A stretch of 64,000 nucleotides of DNA from Gammaproteobacteria bacterium (GCA_012960755.1 DUAT01000072.1:67547-131546), one strand, 5' to 3'. Positions 9,127 through 21,707 are shown, counted from the stretch's first letter. Program-made: numbers and translations. Notes: a model not told the origin generated them from the sequence alone.

Positions 9127-9684
9127 CTATTCAATCGCCCGGATATGGTCGAATGAAAAACCCCGTTGTTGCAGAAAACGGCTTCTGCGGGCCTTCATTT
9201 TCATATCCGTGCTCTTATCCGCGCTCTTATTAGTAACGCCGGAATCACCAAATCGTTTGTGCGATACGGATTCCACCAACTCAAACCAGTCAATTCCGCA
9301 GTTATCAAAGGCGAAACCAATGGTGGAATCAGTAAGCCCTTTGCCGCGCAATTCAGCCTTGATCTTGACAGGCCCCTGGCCGCGATTCGCGCGCGCCCTG
9401 ATGAATGTTTCTGCGAGCCTGTCATCGCTCTGTAATCCACTGTCCTGGAGTATGGCAACCTGTTGTTCGATCATCTCACGAAGGTCAAGATCAGGTTCTA
9501 CTTCGAGGCTTGCCAGGTCGGTGGCTGCTCGGGTTGCCTTGCTGGCAAAAGTGTTGAGTTTGGAGAAACGGTTTAGCAGTTTACGAATGAGTTCATTGTA
9601 ACCATGCTCTCGACGCGCCAACAGATCCATAGCGGCGCGACGAATATCAACTGCACTGATCTGGACCATATTTAACTTGGCCAT
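9127..9684 (-). CDS. recX: Regulatory protein RecX
   Basis: A 185-residue protein with the three-helix repeat organisation of RecX: a first RRAAMDLLARREHGYNELI-like unit at about 15-33, and later units around ETFIRARANRGQGPVKI and TIGFAFDNCGI. RecX binds RecA filaments and limits their activity. It lies directly downstream of recA in the same direction, as in most bacteria. The spacer to recA carries three copies of a 14-bp tandem repeat, which contains extra ATGs just ahead of the chosen start. It is a little longer than the usual 150-160 residues because of an N-terminal extension of about 10 residues. Confidence 0.93.
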   Translation of the reverse strand: MAKLNMVQISAVDIRRAAMDLLARREHGYNELIRKLLNRFSKLNTFASKATRAATDLASLEVEPDLDLREMIEQQVAILQDSGLQSDDRLAETFIRARANRGQGPVKIKAELRGKGLTDSTIGFAFDNCGIDWFELVESVSHKRFGDSGVTNKSADKSTDMKMKARRSRFLQQRGFSFDHIRAIE

Positions 9685-9726
9685 ATTATCAGGACCATAT
9701 TATCAGGACCATATTATCAGGACCAT
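9681..9726. repeat. 14-bp tandem repeat in the recA-recX spacer
   Basis: Units CCATATTATCAGGA at 9681-9694, 9695-9708 and 9709-9722 are identical, followed by a partial CCAT. On the coding strand each unit holds an ATG in a different frame followed by a stop after a few codons, so several false starts lie just ahead of recX. The repeat covers the expected recX ribosome binding region. Confidence 0.95.
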
Positions 9727-9741
9727 GGTTTCTTTTTAGTG

Positions 9742-10815
9742 CTAGGAACCCGATATAGGTGTGACGTTATCTTCAACGGACTCTTCATCATCACCGGGTT
9801 CACCTAGTAACTTCACTCGAATCTGCTGCTCAATTTCCGCCGCGATATGTGGGTTCTCGGCTAAATAATCTGAAGCATTCTTCTTGCCCTGGCCAATTCG
9901 ATCGGTCTTGTAGCTGTACCAGGCACCGGCTTTGTTAACCAGTCCTATTTGTACACCCAGATCAATGATTTCACCCAAACGAAAAATACCCTTGCCGTAC
10001 AAAATCTGAAACTCAGTTTGTTTAAATGGAGGAGAGACCTTGTTCTTTATGACCTTAACCCGTGTCTCATTGCCGACTATCTCATCGCCATCTTTTATGG
10101 CACCTATTCGGCGAATATCCAAACGCACCGATGAATAGAACTTCAGTGCATTACCACCTGTGGTGGTTTCAGGGCTGCCAAACATGACACCAATCTTCAT
10201 TCTAATCTGGTTGATGAACACGACCAGCGTATTGGATTGCTTGATGTTGCCTGCCATCTTGCGGAGCGCCTGACTCATCAACCGCGCTTGAAGGCCCACA
10301 TGATGATCGCCCATCTCACCCTCAATCTCTGCCTTGGGGGTTAATGCAGCAACGGAATCGATCACCACAACATCGACAGCACCGGAACGGACAATGTTGT
10401 CACAGATCTCCAGCGCCTGTTCACCGGTATCGGGTTGTGAAACCAGCAAGTCATCAATATTCACGCCCAGGTTTTGTGCATAACTGGGGTCAAGTGCGTG
10501 CTCTGCATCAATAAAGACGCAAGTGCCACCGGCTTTTTGAGCCTCGGCGATAACCTGCAATGTCAGCGTTGTTTTCCCCGAGGCTTCAGGACCATAGATC
10601 TCAACAATTCGACCTCTTGGCAAACCACCAATACCTAACGCTATATCGAGACCCAGTGACCCGGTTGAAACTGATGGGATTTTTTCAATCGGCGAATCGC
10701 CCAATCGCATCATGGCACCCTTGCCAAACTGCCGTTCAATTTGTGACAACGCAGCAGTCAGTGCTTTAGCCTTGTTTGAAGATTCCTTCGAGTCGTTAGT
10801 ATCCAGGTCAGCCAT
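9742..10815 (-). CDS. recA: Recombinase RecA
   Basis: A 357-residue RecA. The Walker A motif GPEASGKT is at residues 75-82; the [10 protein letters not shown] and [22 protein letters not shown] segments (DNA-binding loop regions) follow, and the C-terminal tail is acidic ([13 protein letters not shown]). It forms ATP-dependent filaments on single-stranded DNA, drives strand exchange and triggers LexA self-cleavage. A clear LexA-controlled promoter is found at 10920-10948. Gene order recA-recX-alaS on the same strand and mutS divergent is conserved; a cinA-like gene often found nearby is absent. Confidence 0.98.
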   Translation of the reverse strand: MADLDTNDSKESSNKAKALTAALSQIERQFGKGAMMRLGDSPIEKIPSVSTGSLGLDIALGIGGLPRGRIVEIYGPEASGKTTLTLQVIAEAQKAGGTCVFIDAEHALDPSYAQNLGVNIDDLLVSQPDTGEQALEICDNIVRSGAVDVVVIDSVAALTPKAEIEGEMGDHHVGLQARLMSQALRKMAGNIKQSNTLVVFINQIRMKIGVMFGSPETTTGGNALKFYSSVRLDIRRIGAIKDGDEIVGNETRVKVIKNKVSPPFKQTEFQILYGKGIFRLGEIIDLGVQIGLVNKAGAWYSYKTDRIGQGKKNASDYLAENPHIAAEIEQQIRVKLLGEPGDDEESVEDNVTPISGS

Positions 10816-10919
10816 ATTCTTGTTCCATCCTATTGATAAGTACTTTTTCGCAACTGCTTTTTGTAACCGCTTTTTTGTAATGCCTGCGCCAGTGATTTGC
10901 GGTGCATTCGTTGGGTGTA

Positions 10920-10948
10920 TTTATACTGTATGTTTAACCAGTATTCAA
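10920..10948 (-). promoter_or_regulatory. recA promoter with embedded SOS (LexA) box
   Basis: On the minus strand TTGAAT (10943-10948) and TATAAA (10920-10925) are 17 bp apart. The spacer and hexamer edges contain the 20-bp near-palindrome TACTGGTTAAACATACAGTA (10924-10943), which differs from the CTGT-N8-ACAG consensus by one base (CTGG). The placement between -35 and -10 is the same as in Escherichia coli recA. LexA binding here would repress recA until DNA damage. Confidence 0.88.
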
Positions 10949-11152
10949 CACTTATTTTTTATACAATACATTGCCCCTGCAGACCTTGCCCCAATAGACC
11001 TTGTCCGTGTAGATTAGTGGAAGATTCACGTAATATGCACAGACACTAAAATTTTGATATCAGCTTTCAACAATAACGTTTCTTTAATGGGGAATCTCTG
11101 ATTGAGGTTTGTATGCCGCATCACTACTTAATCAGAGCGTCCATAACTATCC
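10949..11152. other. recA-mutS divergent spacer with a small inverted repeat
   Basis: Together with the recA leader this makes a 337-bp gap without a gene. Beyond the recA promoter it holds an imperfect hairpin: CTCTGATTGA (11096-11105) and TTAATCAGAG (11128-11137) pair at 9 of 10 positions around a 22-nt loop, ending 15 bp before the mutS start. A related string (CTCTGATTAA) occurs at 59851-59860 ahead of the helicase stop. I saw no convincing mutS promoter. Confidence 0.5.
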
Positions 11153-13750
11153 GTGCCTGATCCCAACAAGTCGAATCATTCATCCCATACACCCATGATG
11201 CAGCAGTATCTGGGCATCAAGGCGCAGCATCCCGAAGAGCTTGTGTTTTATCGCATGGGTGATTTTTACGAGATGTTTTACACTGACGCGGTCCGGGCCG
11301 CCGCATTGCTGGACATCAAGCTCACCGAACGTGGCGCCTCGAACGGTAAACCCATCCCAATGTGTGGCATTCCCTACCACGCCGTCGACGAATATCTCTC
11401 CAAACTGGTAAGAGCAGGTGTTTCTGTGGCGATCTGCGAACAAATCGGCGATCCCGCCGCGTCCAAAGGACCCGTCGAACGTCAGGTTGTCAGAATTCTG
11501 ACGCCCGGCACACTGACGGACGAATCGCTGCTGAAATCTAACCGCGACAATCTGATTGTTGCTGCTTACCGCCAGGACGATGTGTTTGGCATCGCGAGCC
11601 TGGACCTGAGCAGTGGCCGGTTTGAGGTATTGGAAGTTCATGATGAAGAAGCCCTCACCGCAGAGATTTTTCGATTCGATCCGGCAGAGCTTATCCTCTC
11701 GGAAGAGATCGACTACCCGGCAGAAACTGTTAACAGGGTGGGAGTTCGCCGTCGGCCCGTGTGGGAATTTGACTATGAACAATCGATTATTTCGCTCACC
11801 AGCCAGTTCAAGACCCGTGATCTTTCCGGTTTCGGTTGCGCAGAAAAACGCGTAGCCGTCGCTGCCGCCGGCTGCCTGTTGGCTTATGTCCGGGAAACCC
11901 AGCGGATGGCGCTGCCCCATATTCAATCAATCACAACACTGAACCGGGAAGATGCTGTCATTATTGACGCGGCCTCACGCCGCAACCTGGAGCTTGATAT
12001 CAATATTGCCGGTGGTGAAGAAAACACCCTGTTTGCAGTTCTGGAAAACACCTCTACCGCCATGGGCAGCCGGTTGCTCAACCGCTGGATTAATCGGCCT
12101 ATTCGGAACCGGATCGAACTTAACGACAGGCTCGATACCATCGAATACCTGGTGACCCAGTACCAATTCGAGACTTTGCAAAATCGACTGAACCCGATGG
12201 GTGATATTGAGCGAATACTCGCCAGGATTGCGCTGCGATCTGCTCGGCCGAGGGATCTGGAAAGACTAAAAGATGCCCTGGCGATCCTGCCGGGGTTGAC
12301 CTGCTTACTCAAGGATATGCCGACAGAACTTCTTAAACGGATAGACTCTGCTTGCCAGCCCTATCCGGAACTCCACGCAACCTTAAACAAGGCCATCATC
12401 GAGAACCCGCCAACCCTCATTCGCGATGGTGGCGTGATTGCACAGGGATACGATGCCGCGCTGGATGAACTGCGGGGCATCAGTGAAAACGCCGCGGAGT
12501 ACCTGGTCAAACTGGAGCAGCAGGAGAAACAGGCAACAGGTTTAACCAGCTTGAAAGTAGGTTACAACCGGGTCCATGGATACTATATCGAGATTTCGCG
12601 CAGCCAGTCTGAAAAAGCACCTGAACGCTACATTCGACGCCAGACACTGAAGAACGCCGAACGTTTCATCACGCCGGAACTTAAGGAATTCGAAGACAAG
12701 GCACTCAGCAGCAAGAGCCGGGCACTGGCGAGGGAAAAGCACCTGTTCGAGATGTTGATAGAGCAACTGGTCGAACACCTGTCGCCGCTCCAGAACACCG
12801 CCAGTGCCATTGCTGTCCTCGATGTTATTTGCAACCTTGCAGAGCGTTCCCTGTCACTTTCACTCTGTCGACCTGTGCTGACGAACGACCCTGGTATAAA
12901 CATCGAAGCCGGTCGGCACCTCGTGGTTGAAGCGGTTCTGGAAAAACCATTCGTGGCGAATAACCTAAACCTCGACAATGACCGCAGGCTGCTGATTATC
13001 ACGGGCCCTAACATGGGAGGCAAATCCACATTCATGCGCCAGACAGCGCTCATTACCCTGATGGCACATATCGGCAGTTATGTGCCTGCGCAAGCTGCAT
13101 CCATAGGTCCCATAGATCGAATATTTACCCGGATCGGTTCATCAGATGACCTGGCCAGTGGTCGCTCGACATTCATGGTCGAAATGACAGAAACCGCAAT
13201 GATTCTGAACAACGCGACCAAACATTCACTCGTCCTTTTGGATGAAATAGGCCGGGGGACCTCAACATTTGACGGCCTGTCCCTGGCCTGGGCAACCGCT
13301 GCACATATCGCCGAATCGTCCCAGGCAATGACCCTGTTTGCGACCCACTATTTCGAACTCACCGCCCTGCAGGATTCACTACCGGCAACAGCCAATGTGC
13401 ATATGGCTGCGAAAGAATATGGCGACGAGATCATTTTTATGTACTCCGTTAACGAAGGTCCGGCGAGCCAGAGTTATGGACTGCAGGTTGCCCGACTGGC
13501 CGGTGTGCCAAAATCCGTCATAGAAAATGCCCAGACCAAGTTGCGACAGCTTGAAGAAAACGAAATCAGGTCCTCTCCACATCAATCGGACCTGTTTCTA
13601 ACAACTGAAATCGTCCAACCCGTCAAAACGACTTCGGTAGTGGCCGAAAAGCTCAGGAAGATAGAGATTGATGACCTGACCCCCAGGGATGCACTCGATC
13701 TACTCTACCGGTTGAAGAATGAAGCAGAAGGGGAGAACCACGAAGATTGA
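11153..13750 (+). CDS. mutS: DNA mismatch repair protein MutS
   Basis: An 865-residue MutS. The mismatch-reading Phe-x-Glu motif lies in [11 protein letters not shown] (about residues 34-44); the Walker A motif GPNMGGKST is at about 617-625, followed by [14 protein letters not shown] (Walker B and signature) and the FATHYFELT segment. The C-terminal helix-turn-helix and dimer tail are present. It recognises mismatches and small loops and recruits MutL. The start is GTG at 11153; an ATG at codon 15 is an alternative. It is transcribed divergently from recA. Length matches the family. Confidence 0.97.
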   Translation: MPDPNKSNHSSHTPMMQQYLGIKAQHPEELVFYRMGDFYEMFYTDAVRAAALLDIKLTERGASNGKPIPMCGIPYHAVDEYLSKLVRAGVSVAICEQIGDPAASKGPVERQVVRILTPGTLTDESLLKSNRDNLIVAAYRQDDVFGIASLDLSSGRFEVLEVHDEEALTAEIFRFDPAELILSEEIDYPAETVNRVGVRRRPVWEFDYEQSIISLTSQFKTRDLSGFGCAEKRVAVAAAGCLLAYVRETQRMALPHIQSITTLNREDAVIIDAASRRNLELDINIAGGEENTLFAVLENTSTAMGSRLLNRWINRPIRNRIELNDRLDTIEYLVTQYQFETLQNRLNPMGDIERILARIALRSARPRDLERLKDALAILPGLTCLLKDMPTELLKRIDSACQPYPELHATLNKAIIENPPTLIRDGGVIAQGYDAALDELRGISENAAEYLVKLEQQEKQATGLTSLKVGYNRVHGYYIEISRSQSEKAPERYIRRQTLKNAERFITPELKEFEDKALSSKSRALAREKHLFEMLIEQLVEHLSPLQNTASAIAVLDVICNLAERSLSLSLCRPVLTNDPGINIEAGRHLVVEAVLEKPFVANNLNLDNDRRLLIITGPNMGGKSTFMRQTALITLMAHIGSYVPAQAASIGPIDRIFTRIGSSDDLASGRSTFMVEMTETAMILNNATKHSLVLLDEIGRGTSTFDGLSLAWATAAHIAESSQAMTLFATHYFELTALQDSLPATANVHMAAKEYGDEIIFMYSVNEGPASQSYGLQVARLAGVPKSVIENAQTKLRQLEENEIRSSPHQSDLFLTTEIVQPVKTTSVVAEKLRKIEIDDLTPRDALDLLYRLKNEAEGENHED

Positions 13751-13890
13751 AACAGTCGTGTAGGGTCCTACACTAGTTGCGCAGGGTGAACCGTCTGTTG
13801 GACTGATGTCGCCTTGTCAACTAAGTGAATGCCGGTCCCCTACCTTGTTCCGGGATAAAAAACTGATAGAATGCCTTTGCTGATTTTTCG

Positions 13891-13919
13891 AGCCTTTTCG
13901 CAGGCTGTTTTTCTTTTTA
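13891..13919 (+). terminator. Weak terminator-like hairpin before fdxA
   Basis: AGCCT (13891-13895) and AGGCT (13902-13906) can pair around a 6-nt loop, followed by GTTTTTCTTTTT. The stem is only 5 bp, so it may be a weak mutS terminator or an attenuator in the fdxA leader. Confidence 0.35.
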
Positions 13920-13943
13920 ACTTATAAACATAGGACCTTCTCC

Positions 13944-14267
13944 ATGACATTTGTGGTTAGTGACGGTTGCATCAAATGCAAACATACAGATTGTGTCGAA
14001 GTCTGCCCCGTTGATTGTTTCTATGAGGGTCCCAATTTTCTCGTGATCCACCCTGATGAATGTATCGACTGCGCATTGTGTGAACCAGAATGTCCGGTAG
14101 ATGCCATCTATTCAGAGGACGAGCTGCCCGAGGAGGAACAGGTATTTCTCGACCTGAATGCAGAACTCGCAGAAGTCTGGCCAAACATTACCGAGAAGAA
14201 AGATCCGATGCCGGGTTGCGAAGACTGGGAAGAAGTGAAGGGTAAGTTAGAACATCTCGAAAAATAG
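13944..14267 (+). CDS. fdxA: Seven-iron ferredoxin FdxA
   Basis: A 107-residue ferredoxin of the [3Fe-4S][4Fe-4S] type. Cysteines follow the Azotobacter ferredoxin I pattern: [17 protein letters not shown] (residues 9-25) and [12 protein letters not shown] (about 40-51). It is an electron carrier in the cytoplasm. It lies downstream of mutS with a 193-bp spacer and convergent to nlpD. In Pseudomonas rpoS lies between fdxA and nlpD; here only 99 bp remain. Confidence 0.96.
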   Translation: MTFVVSDGCIKCKHTDCVEVCPVDCFYEGPNFLVIHPDECIDCALCEPECPVDAIYSEDELPEEEQVFLDLNAELAEVWPNITEKKDPMPGCEDWEEVKGKLEHLEK

Positions 14268-14366
14268 TCTGGTACTAAGGTCAGATTTTAATGATTTAAA
14301 TCAAAAACTTATGCTCTAGCTCTATCAGCGGTATGGCAACTGTCTTGCAAACATTTAGGACATGTC

Positions 14367-15119
14367 TTACAAAGTTACGAAAGGTTCCTTAGGCAAATAG
14401 ATCAGCGGATCTTCAGGTTTTCCGTCCCTGCGAATCTGGAAATGTAACATCTCCACGTTTTTACCCGAGGACCCTACTTCTGCAACCGCCTGTCCGGATT
14501 TCACCTGGTCGCCTTCCTTCACAAGAATTTCCCGGTTATTTCCATAAGCACTGAGAAAGTGGTCATTGTGTTTTACGATGACGAGCTTTCCATAGCCTCG
14601 TAACCCTCCGCCAGCGTACACCACCACCCCATCTGCCGCTGAGTTGACAGATCCACCCAGCTTGCCGCGGATATCGATACCCTTGTTAACCTCCCCGCTG
14701 AGGGAGAATTGACTGATGACCTCTCCCCGCAAGGGCCATTGCCATTCTACATTCGAGCGCTGATTCCTGTTTCCCTGTTCAGTTGCTCCAGATGCCGGTG
14801 CTTTCTTTGACGGCTGTTTGACCACGACCTTTGTGGAAGTCGGCGGTCTCACATCTTCGATGCGAAGCCGCTGGTTTACAAAAATGGTATACGGAAACTG
14901 AATCTTGTTTGCCGCTGCAATTTCTCTGTAATCAATACCATAAACGAATGAAATCGAGTACAGGGTTTCACCCTTGCTAACCACATGATACCCGGAGGAG
15001 CTCCGGTTTTGTTCGCCAATCGACGAAACCGGTGCGTTGGATCCACTCCGGCATCCGGAAATCAGCGCCAGAATCACGCACAACAATCCAATCCCAATTG
15101 TAAAACGCTCTATCAGCAT
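14367..15119 (-). CDS. nlpD: NlpD-like lipoprotein, LysM plus degenerate LytM domain
   Basis: A 250-residue lipoprotein: signal peptide with lipobox ISGC (Cys23), a LysM peptidoglycan-binding domain at about 44-87 and an M23/LytM domain at about 148-250. The LytM domain lacks the first metal histidine (NKGIDIRG in place of HxGxD), as in NlpD and EnvC, which do not cut peptidoglycan but activate amidases at the division site. An outer-membrane anchor is likely because the residue after the cysteine is Arg, not Asp. In most relatives pcm and surE lie upstream and rpoS downstream; here a DUF368 gene is upstream and rpoS is missing. A copy of the dispersed palindromic repeat lies between nlpD and the DUF368 gene. 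Confidence 0.92.
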   Translation of the reverse strand: MLIERFTIGIGLLCVILALISGCRSGSNAPVSSIGEQNRSSSGYHVVSKGETLYSISFVYGIDYREIAAANKIQFPYTIFVNQRLRIEDVRPPTSTKVVVKQPSKKAPASGATEQGNRNQRSNVEWQWPLRGEVISQFSLSGEVNKGIDIRGKLGGSVNSAADGVVVYAGGGLRGYGKLVIVKHNDHFLSAYGNNREILVKEGDQVKSGQAVAEVGSSGKNVEMLHFQIRRDGKPEDPLIYLPKEPFVTL

Positions 15120-15126
15120 GATCTAA

Positions 15127-15186
15127 AGTAGGTAGTCCTTCGCTTGAATCATTTGGGTCGCTCTGAACATGGCAATTTGACCTTGA
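15127..15186. repeat. Short copy of the dispersed palindromic repeat
   Basis: The stretch 15133-15186 matches 32889-32942 over 54 bp with two mismatches. On its left AGTAGgTAGTCCTTC remains as an abbreviated inverted end pairing with GAAGGACTACT on the right. It is thus a deletion derivative of the 271-bp element at 32675-32945, keeping one arm and both tips. It fills the 74-bp spacer between nlpD and the DUF368 gene. Confidence 0.85.
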
Positions 15187-15193
15187 AGGACTA

Positions 15194-16135
15194 CTAATTC
15201 TTGTCCGAAGACACATCAGCGTCACTATGCGCCAGAAAATTCAACCCGACAACACCGATACAACCCAGTATCAACCCAAAGATCGCAACAACCAGCTCCG
15301 GATTGTTGCCAGTGAGGTCCAGATAAACAAACGGTGAGACAGGATCCTGAACCAGTGCTATCTGTGACCCGTCGGATTTCAGGTGATAACTCGACACATA
15401 CTGCCAGGGCCACAGCTTTACCAGGGAGCCCACCATAAAACCGGTCAACAGGCCAAATGTTTCATTGTGGTGGTCCCTGAGCAACCGGGTTAACAGTTGT
15501 GTAAACGCGACGATTCCCAGTACACAACCAGCCCCCAGGGTTAGCAAAACTACCATATCCAGACTCCTGATGGCCTCGAGAACATGTCGGTACAGACCCA
15601 GTATCAACAAAATAAAACTACCTGAGAGCCCGGGAAGAATCCAGGCGCAAACGGCGATGGCACCACCAAGAAACAGGGTTACCGGCGCAGGTTCTAATTC
15701 GACAGGCGCAAGCGTCGCGACGGTCATCCCAAACGCAGTGCCAAGCACGAGACTAAACGCAATATCCCAGCCAAACCGGGAGATCTGCTGAATCACCAGC
15801 CAAACGGATGCAACAACAAGTCCAAAAAAAAACGACCAGATAAAAATTGCCTGCTCTTCAAGAAGGTAGGTGACAAACCCGGCAAACAGCAATATGGCAA
15901 TCCCCATACCGGAAAAAAGAATCAGCAGGAAGTTAACGTCCAGTTCCTGCCAGGTCTTTTTCAACCCGTTGAATTTTAACTTCCGAAACAACAGGGGATT
16001 AAACCCTTGTATGGCATTCACAAATCGTTCATAGATGCCGGTCACGAACGCAATCGTGCCACCGGATACACCCGGAATAATCTCTGCTGCACCCATCACC
16101 AGGCCAATAACAAACAATCTCACATTTTCTTTCAT
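15194..16135 (-). CDS. popT: DUF368 family membrane protein, probable polyprenyl-phosphate transporter
   Basis: A 313-residue protein with about eight to ten hydrophobic segments and the family signature MGAAEIIPGVSGGTIAFVTG near the N-terminus (about residues 14-33); a second related loop, WILPGLSGSFILLILG, lies mid-protein. DUF368 proteins (PopT) have been shown to recycle undecaprenyl phosphate across the inner membrane for cell wall synthesis. The ATG at 16135 gives the standard family start; an ATG 11 codons earlier is possible. It sits between nlpD and pcm, normally adjacent, so it is an insertion in the common order, but functionally fits this envelope-rich region. Confidence 0.85.
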   Translation of the reverse strand: MKENVRLFVIGLVMGAAEIIPGVSGGTIAFVTGIYERFVNAIQGFNPLLFRKLKFNGLKKTWQELDVNFLLILFSGMGIAILLFAGFVTYLLEEQAIFIWSFFFGLVVASVWLVIQQISRFGWDIAFSLVLGTAFGMTVATLAPVELEPAPVTLFLGGAIAVCAWILPGLSGSFILLILGLYRHVLEAIRSLDMVVLLTLGAGCVLGIVAFTQLLTRLLRDHHNETFGLLTGFMVGSLVKLWPWQYVSSYHLKSDGSQIALVQDPVSPFVYLDLTGNNPELVVAIFGLILGCIGVVGLNFLAHSDADVSSDKN

Positions 16136-16176
16136 AACCACACTTCTATGATTTACTAACACAAGCATCCATTGAA

Positions 16177-16842
16177 TCAGGCTTTACCGCGCATTAACGG
16201 GACGAATTTAACATCTTCAAGAATTTCTGTTTGAAACGACTCTTGCGTATTGGTGATCAGCTTCAGCTGTTGTTGCCGGTGCCCGACAGGAATAATCATA
16301 CGCCCCCCGGCTGCCAGTTGAGACAACAGCTCATCCGGTACATGGCGCGGCGATGCGGTGACAATAATACCCTGAAACGGCCCCTGCTCCTGCCAGCCAA
16401 TATTGCCATCGTCGTACTTAAATCGGGTGTTCCTCGTGCCAAGGAGTTTTAACCGTTCCTTTGCCTTGTCCAATAATCCGGCAATTCGTTCAACGGTGTA
16501 CACCTTATTGGCCAACTGGGCCAGTATCGCAGTCTGATAACCTGACCCTGTGCCAATTTCCAGGACCCGTTCGAGCCGACCCCCATCGAACAAACTCTCG
16601 GTCATTCTGGCAACGATATAGGGCTGTGAGATAGTCTGGTTGAATCCAATAGGCAAGGCATTATCTTCATAAGCCCGGTGCGCCAACGCCTCATCGATAA
16701 ACAAATGTCGTGGCGTCGAGTTGATCAGATCAAGTACACGCTCGTCCTGAATGCCCTGTTGTCTCAGGCGCGAAACCAGCCGATTACGCGTACGCTGGGA
16801 CGTCATGCCAACGCCATTCAGGTCAGGCTTTTTGGTCGTCAC
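16177..16842 (-). CDS. pcm: Protein-L-isoaspartate O-methyltransferase
   Basis: A 221-residue SAM-dependent methyltransferase that repairs isoaspartyl residues in damaged proteins. Motif I is [17 protein letters not shown]; the family's N-terminal [18 protein letters not shown] and [17 protein letters not shown] segments are intact. The GTG at 16842 overlaps the truD stop (GTGA), favouring translational coupling; the ATG at 16806 gives the usual family N-terminus MTSQRTRNR and is a fair alternative. In relatives surE lies between truD and pcm; it is absent here. Confidence 0.95.
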   Translation of the reverse strand: MTTKKPDLNGVGMTSQRTRNRLVSRLRQQGIQDERVLDLINSTPRHLFIDEALAHRAYEDNALPIGFNQTISQPYIVARMTESLFDGGRLERVLEIGTGSGYQTAILAQLANKVYTVERIAGLLDKAKERLKLLGTRNTRFKYDDGNIGWQEQGPFQGIIVTASPRHVPDELLSQLAAGGRMIIPVGHRQQQLKLITNTQESFQTEILEDVKFVPLMRGKA

Positions 16843-17870
16843 CTGTCAGGTTCCCCGTTAAAAATGTTTTGTGAGGTCGAATAATCGATCAACTCATGCA
16901 GCAAACTGGTTGCGTAGGCACCACCTGGCAGCATAAAAGACAGGTCCAGGCCGTTCGTACCAGAGCCGTTCTCAGCGACGAACTCCCAGCTCAACTCCCC
17001 GGGTATAACGGCCAGGTTTCTTCGCATGGCCTTTATACCAAGTAGTTTCAAGCCTTCACCCCATTCGACAAACTCTTCAAGGTCCGGCACTGTGATATCT
17101 CGATGTGGTGCCAGGCCGAAGAGCCATATTGACTCATTTGTTTCTGGTGACGGATCCATGGCCTGCGCATACTTGTGCCAGGCACCTGAAGCGACCCTGG
17201 CCGATAATTCGTGGTTGAACATATACGACCGGGCAGCAGAGATGTACAGGCCACGCTGTTTACGGCCGCGATTATTCGGTGAGCTCTCTCCAGACAGCGC
17301 ACCTGAAAATGCTTCTGAAAAGAGTGCTTCGGCTTTGATCAGATTATGTCCTTCGTGACCAAAACGCTGGGGACCAAAATAGTTGGGGAAGCCCGTTACT
17401 TTGATTCGTGTTAAGCGTTCGTTCAATGCCGCTTCGCTCGAGCCGCAAGTTAAACAGCTCACCTTGATCTTGAACCGGTTTGCCCGATGGACTCCCCGGC
17501 GCAGTTTTTTGTCGTGCCGAACTGCCTTTATCAATTCGACCCCTTCTATATCAAGCTGTGACCAGTCAGGATCCGCCTTACCGGGAAGCCAGCAGCTAAA
17601 CCACTGTTTGGTAATCGCATGTCGATCTTTCCTGCCTGAGTAGCCAACATCAAAGTGACGCAGGTTCAGAAAAGCCGCCAGTTGGTCAGCAACCCAGCCT
17701 GTATTGGCACCTGTTTTTTTAATCCACAGATAAACGTGCTCACCAGTGCCCCCCGGCTCAAACCCCAGAATCTCATCAACCTGGAATTCCTCAACCGAAC
17801 GACGAATCGTGCCCTGGCCAAGTGCCGGCCCATAAGCTCTATTGAACTCAAGGGAATATGAATTACTCAC
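16839..17870 (-). CDS. truD: tRNA pseudouridine(13) synthase TruD
   Basis: A 343-residue TruD. The catalytic aspartate lies in [12 protein letters not shown] (about residue 81). The following FSCWLPG and [14 protein letters not shown] segments are family hallmarks. It converts U13 of tRNA-Glu to pseudouridine. It overlaps ispF by 8 bp and pcm by 4 bp, so ispD-ispF-truD-pcm form one translationally coupled unit. Confidence 0.96.
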   Translation of the reverse strand: MSNSYSLEFNRAYGPALGQGTIRRSVEEFQVDEILGFEPGGTGEHVYLWIKKTGANTGWVADQLAAFLNLRHFDVGYSGRKDRHAITKQWFSCWLPGKADPDWSQLDIEGVELIKAVRHDKKLRRGVHRANRFKIKVSCLTCGSSEAALNERLTRIKVTGFPNYFGPQRFGHEGHNLIKAEALFSEAFSGALSGESSPNNRGRKQRGLYISAARSYMFNHELSARVASGAWHKYAQAMDPSPETNESIWLFGLAPHRDITVPDLEEFVEWGEGLKLLGIKAMRRNLAVIPGELSWEFVAENGSGTNGLDLSFMLPGGAYATSLLHELIDYSTSQNIFNGEPDR

Positions 17871-18351
17871 TCAGCAGCACCGCTGCCTGCGCTGCAAGGC
17901 CTTCCTCTCGACCAATAAACCCCATATTCTCGGTAGTTGTCGCCTTGACACTCACCTGATGAATTTCAATCGACAGGTCTTGCGCAATATGCTCCCGCAT
18001 CTTGTTTATGTACTTTGCGACTCGCGGTGCCTCTGCAATTAAAGTCATATCCACATTAACGACGTGGTAGTTTTCGTTGCTCACCAACTGATTCGTGGCG
18101 CGCAACAACTCACGGCTATCTGCGTTCAGATAGACCGGATCCGTATCAGGGAAATGATGCCCCAAATCGCCCAGGGCAAGCGCACCCAACAAGGCATCAC
18201 ACAATGCATGCAGCAGCACGTCACCGTCAGAATGTGCCAATACTTCGCGCTGGTACGGCACCTGGACACCACCGATGGTAATCGACGACACCTTCTTGTC
18301 TCCAAACCTGTGGGCATCAAAACCGGAGCCAATCCGTATCATCGTTCTCAT
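17863..18351 (-). CDS. ispF: 2-C-methyl-D-erythritol 2,4-cyclodiphosphate synthase
   Basis: A 162-residue IspF. The zinc ligands are in GFDAHRF (Asp and His at about 10-12) and the conserved AHSDGDVLLHALCDALLGA segment. It forms the cyclic diphosphate in the non-mevalonate isoprenoid pathway. It overlaps ispD by 4 bp and truD by 8 bp. Dxr, another enzyme of the same pathway, is at 39-40 kb. Confidence 0.97.
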   Translation of the reverse strand: MRTMIRIGSGFDAHRFGDKKVSSITIGGVQVPYQREVLAHSDGDVLLHALCDALLGALALGDLGHHFPDTDPVYLNADSRELLRATNQLVSNENYHVVNVDMTLIAEAPRVAKYINKMREHIAQDLSIEIHQVSVKATTTENMGFIGREEGLAAQAAVLLSE

Positions 18352-19070
18352 GGCTGTTCGTATGACTGCTGCTGCAAAAAGTACTCCGCCAGTGCCAGAT
18401 CTTCTGTTGTTGTTATTTTGATATTATCTTTACTGCCTTGAATGATGATGGGTGTTTGACCTGACATTTCGATCGCAGATGCTTCATCGGTGACATTCCA
18501 ACCATCACTTTTTGCCTGTTGCAATGCTGACTGAAGCAGCCCCAGACGAAACATCTGGGGTGTCTGCGCCAACCAGTGTTCCTCTCGCAAAACGGTTTTA
18601 ACCACATCCCGGTGATCGCTCACTTTTTTTAATGTTTCAATCACCGGCAAGCCGAGCAAGCCCCCTACCGTGGATAGTTTGAGGTCATTATGGAGTCTGT
18701 TGATATCACCCGCCCGAACGCAGGGACGGACACAGTCATGAACCATAACCCAATCAGACGCTTCACCATCCAGAGCGTTTAACCCATTGAGCACAGAGTC
18801 TGATCGCGTCTCACCGCCGATGACGATGCAACACTGTTGTGTTGCCTCAATTGAAGCCCACTGTTTGTCATCGGCTGAAACTACCAGGATTATTTTATCG
18901 GGTTGCAGTGCAACCAGTCGTTCGAGTGTATGCTGCAGGATGGGCTTGCCGTTGACCAGCAGGTATTGCTTGGCGACTCCTCCACCCATTCGCAAACCCT
19001 TGCCAGCAGCAGGGACGATGAAGCTGACGTCTGGCAATGATGTTAAATCCGGATCTATCGAGGAATCCAT
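18348..19070 (-). CDS. ispD: 2-C-methyl-D-erythritol 4-phosphate cytidylyltransferase
   Basis: A 240-residue IspD with the nucleotide-binding PAAGKGLRMGGGVAKQY segment (about 20-36) and the conserved VHDCVRPCV. It joins CTP to methylerythritol phosphate. It begins 3 bp after ftsB and overlaps ispF by 4 bp, the usual ftsB-ispD-ispF arrangement. Length is normal. Confidence 0.96.
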   Translation of the reverse strand: MDSSIDPDLTSLPDVSFIVPAAGKGLRMGGGVAKQYLLVNGKPILQHTLERLVALQPDKIILVVSADDKQWASIEATQQCCIVIGGETRSDSVLNGLNALDGEASDWVMVHDCVRPCVRAGDINRLHNDLKLSTVGGLLGLPVIETLKKVSDHRDVVKTVLREEHWLAQTPQMFRLGLLQSALQQAKSDGWNVTDEASAIEMSGQTPIIIQGSKDNIKITTTEDLALAEYFLQQQSYEQP

Positions 19071-19073
19071 CGA

Positions 19074-21570
<2,497 letters not shown>

Positions 21571-21707
21571 CAGCTAACACCTGTACAAATAGTTATTTCT
21601 TTAATCATTACCCACACCACCTGAAAACTGTTGGTCATTAAATCACATCATAAAGGAAAATGAGTTCGGCTTGATCACAATCTACACGAGGTCAGCCTCA
21701 TGGGAGA

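Noticed and set aside
14268..14366. Remnant of rpoS
   Set aside because: Neither strand of these 99 bp shows a sigma-factor-like string in any frame.
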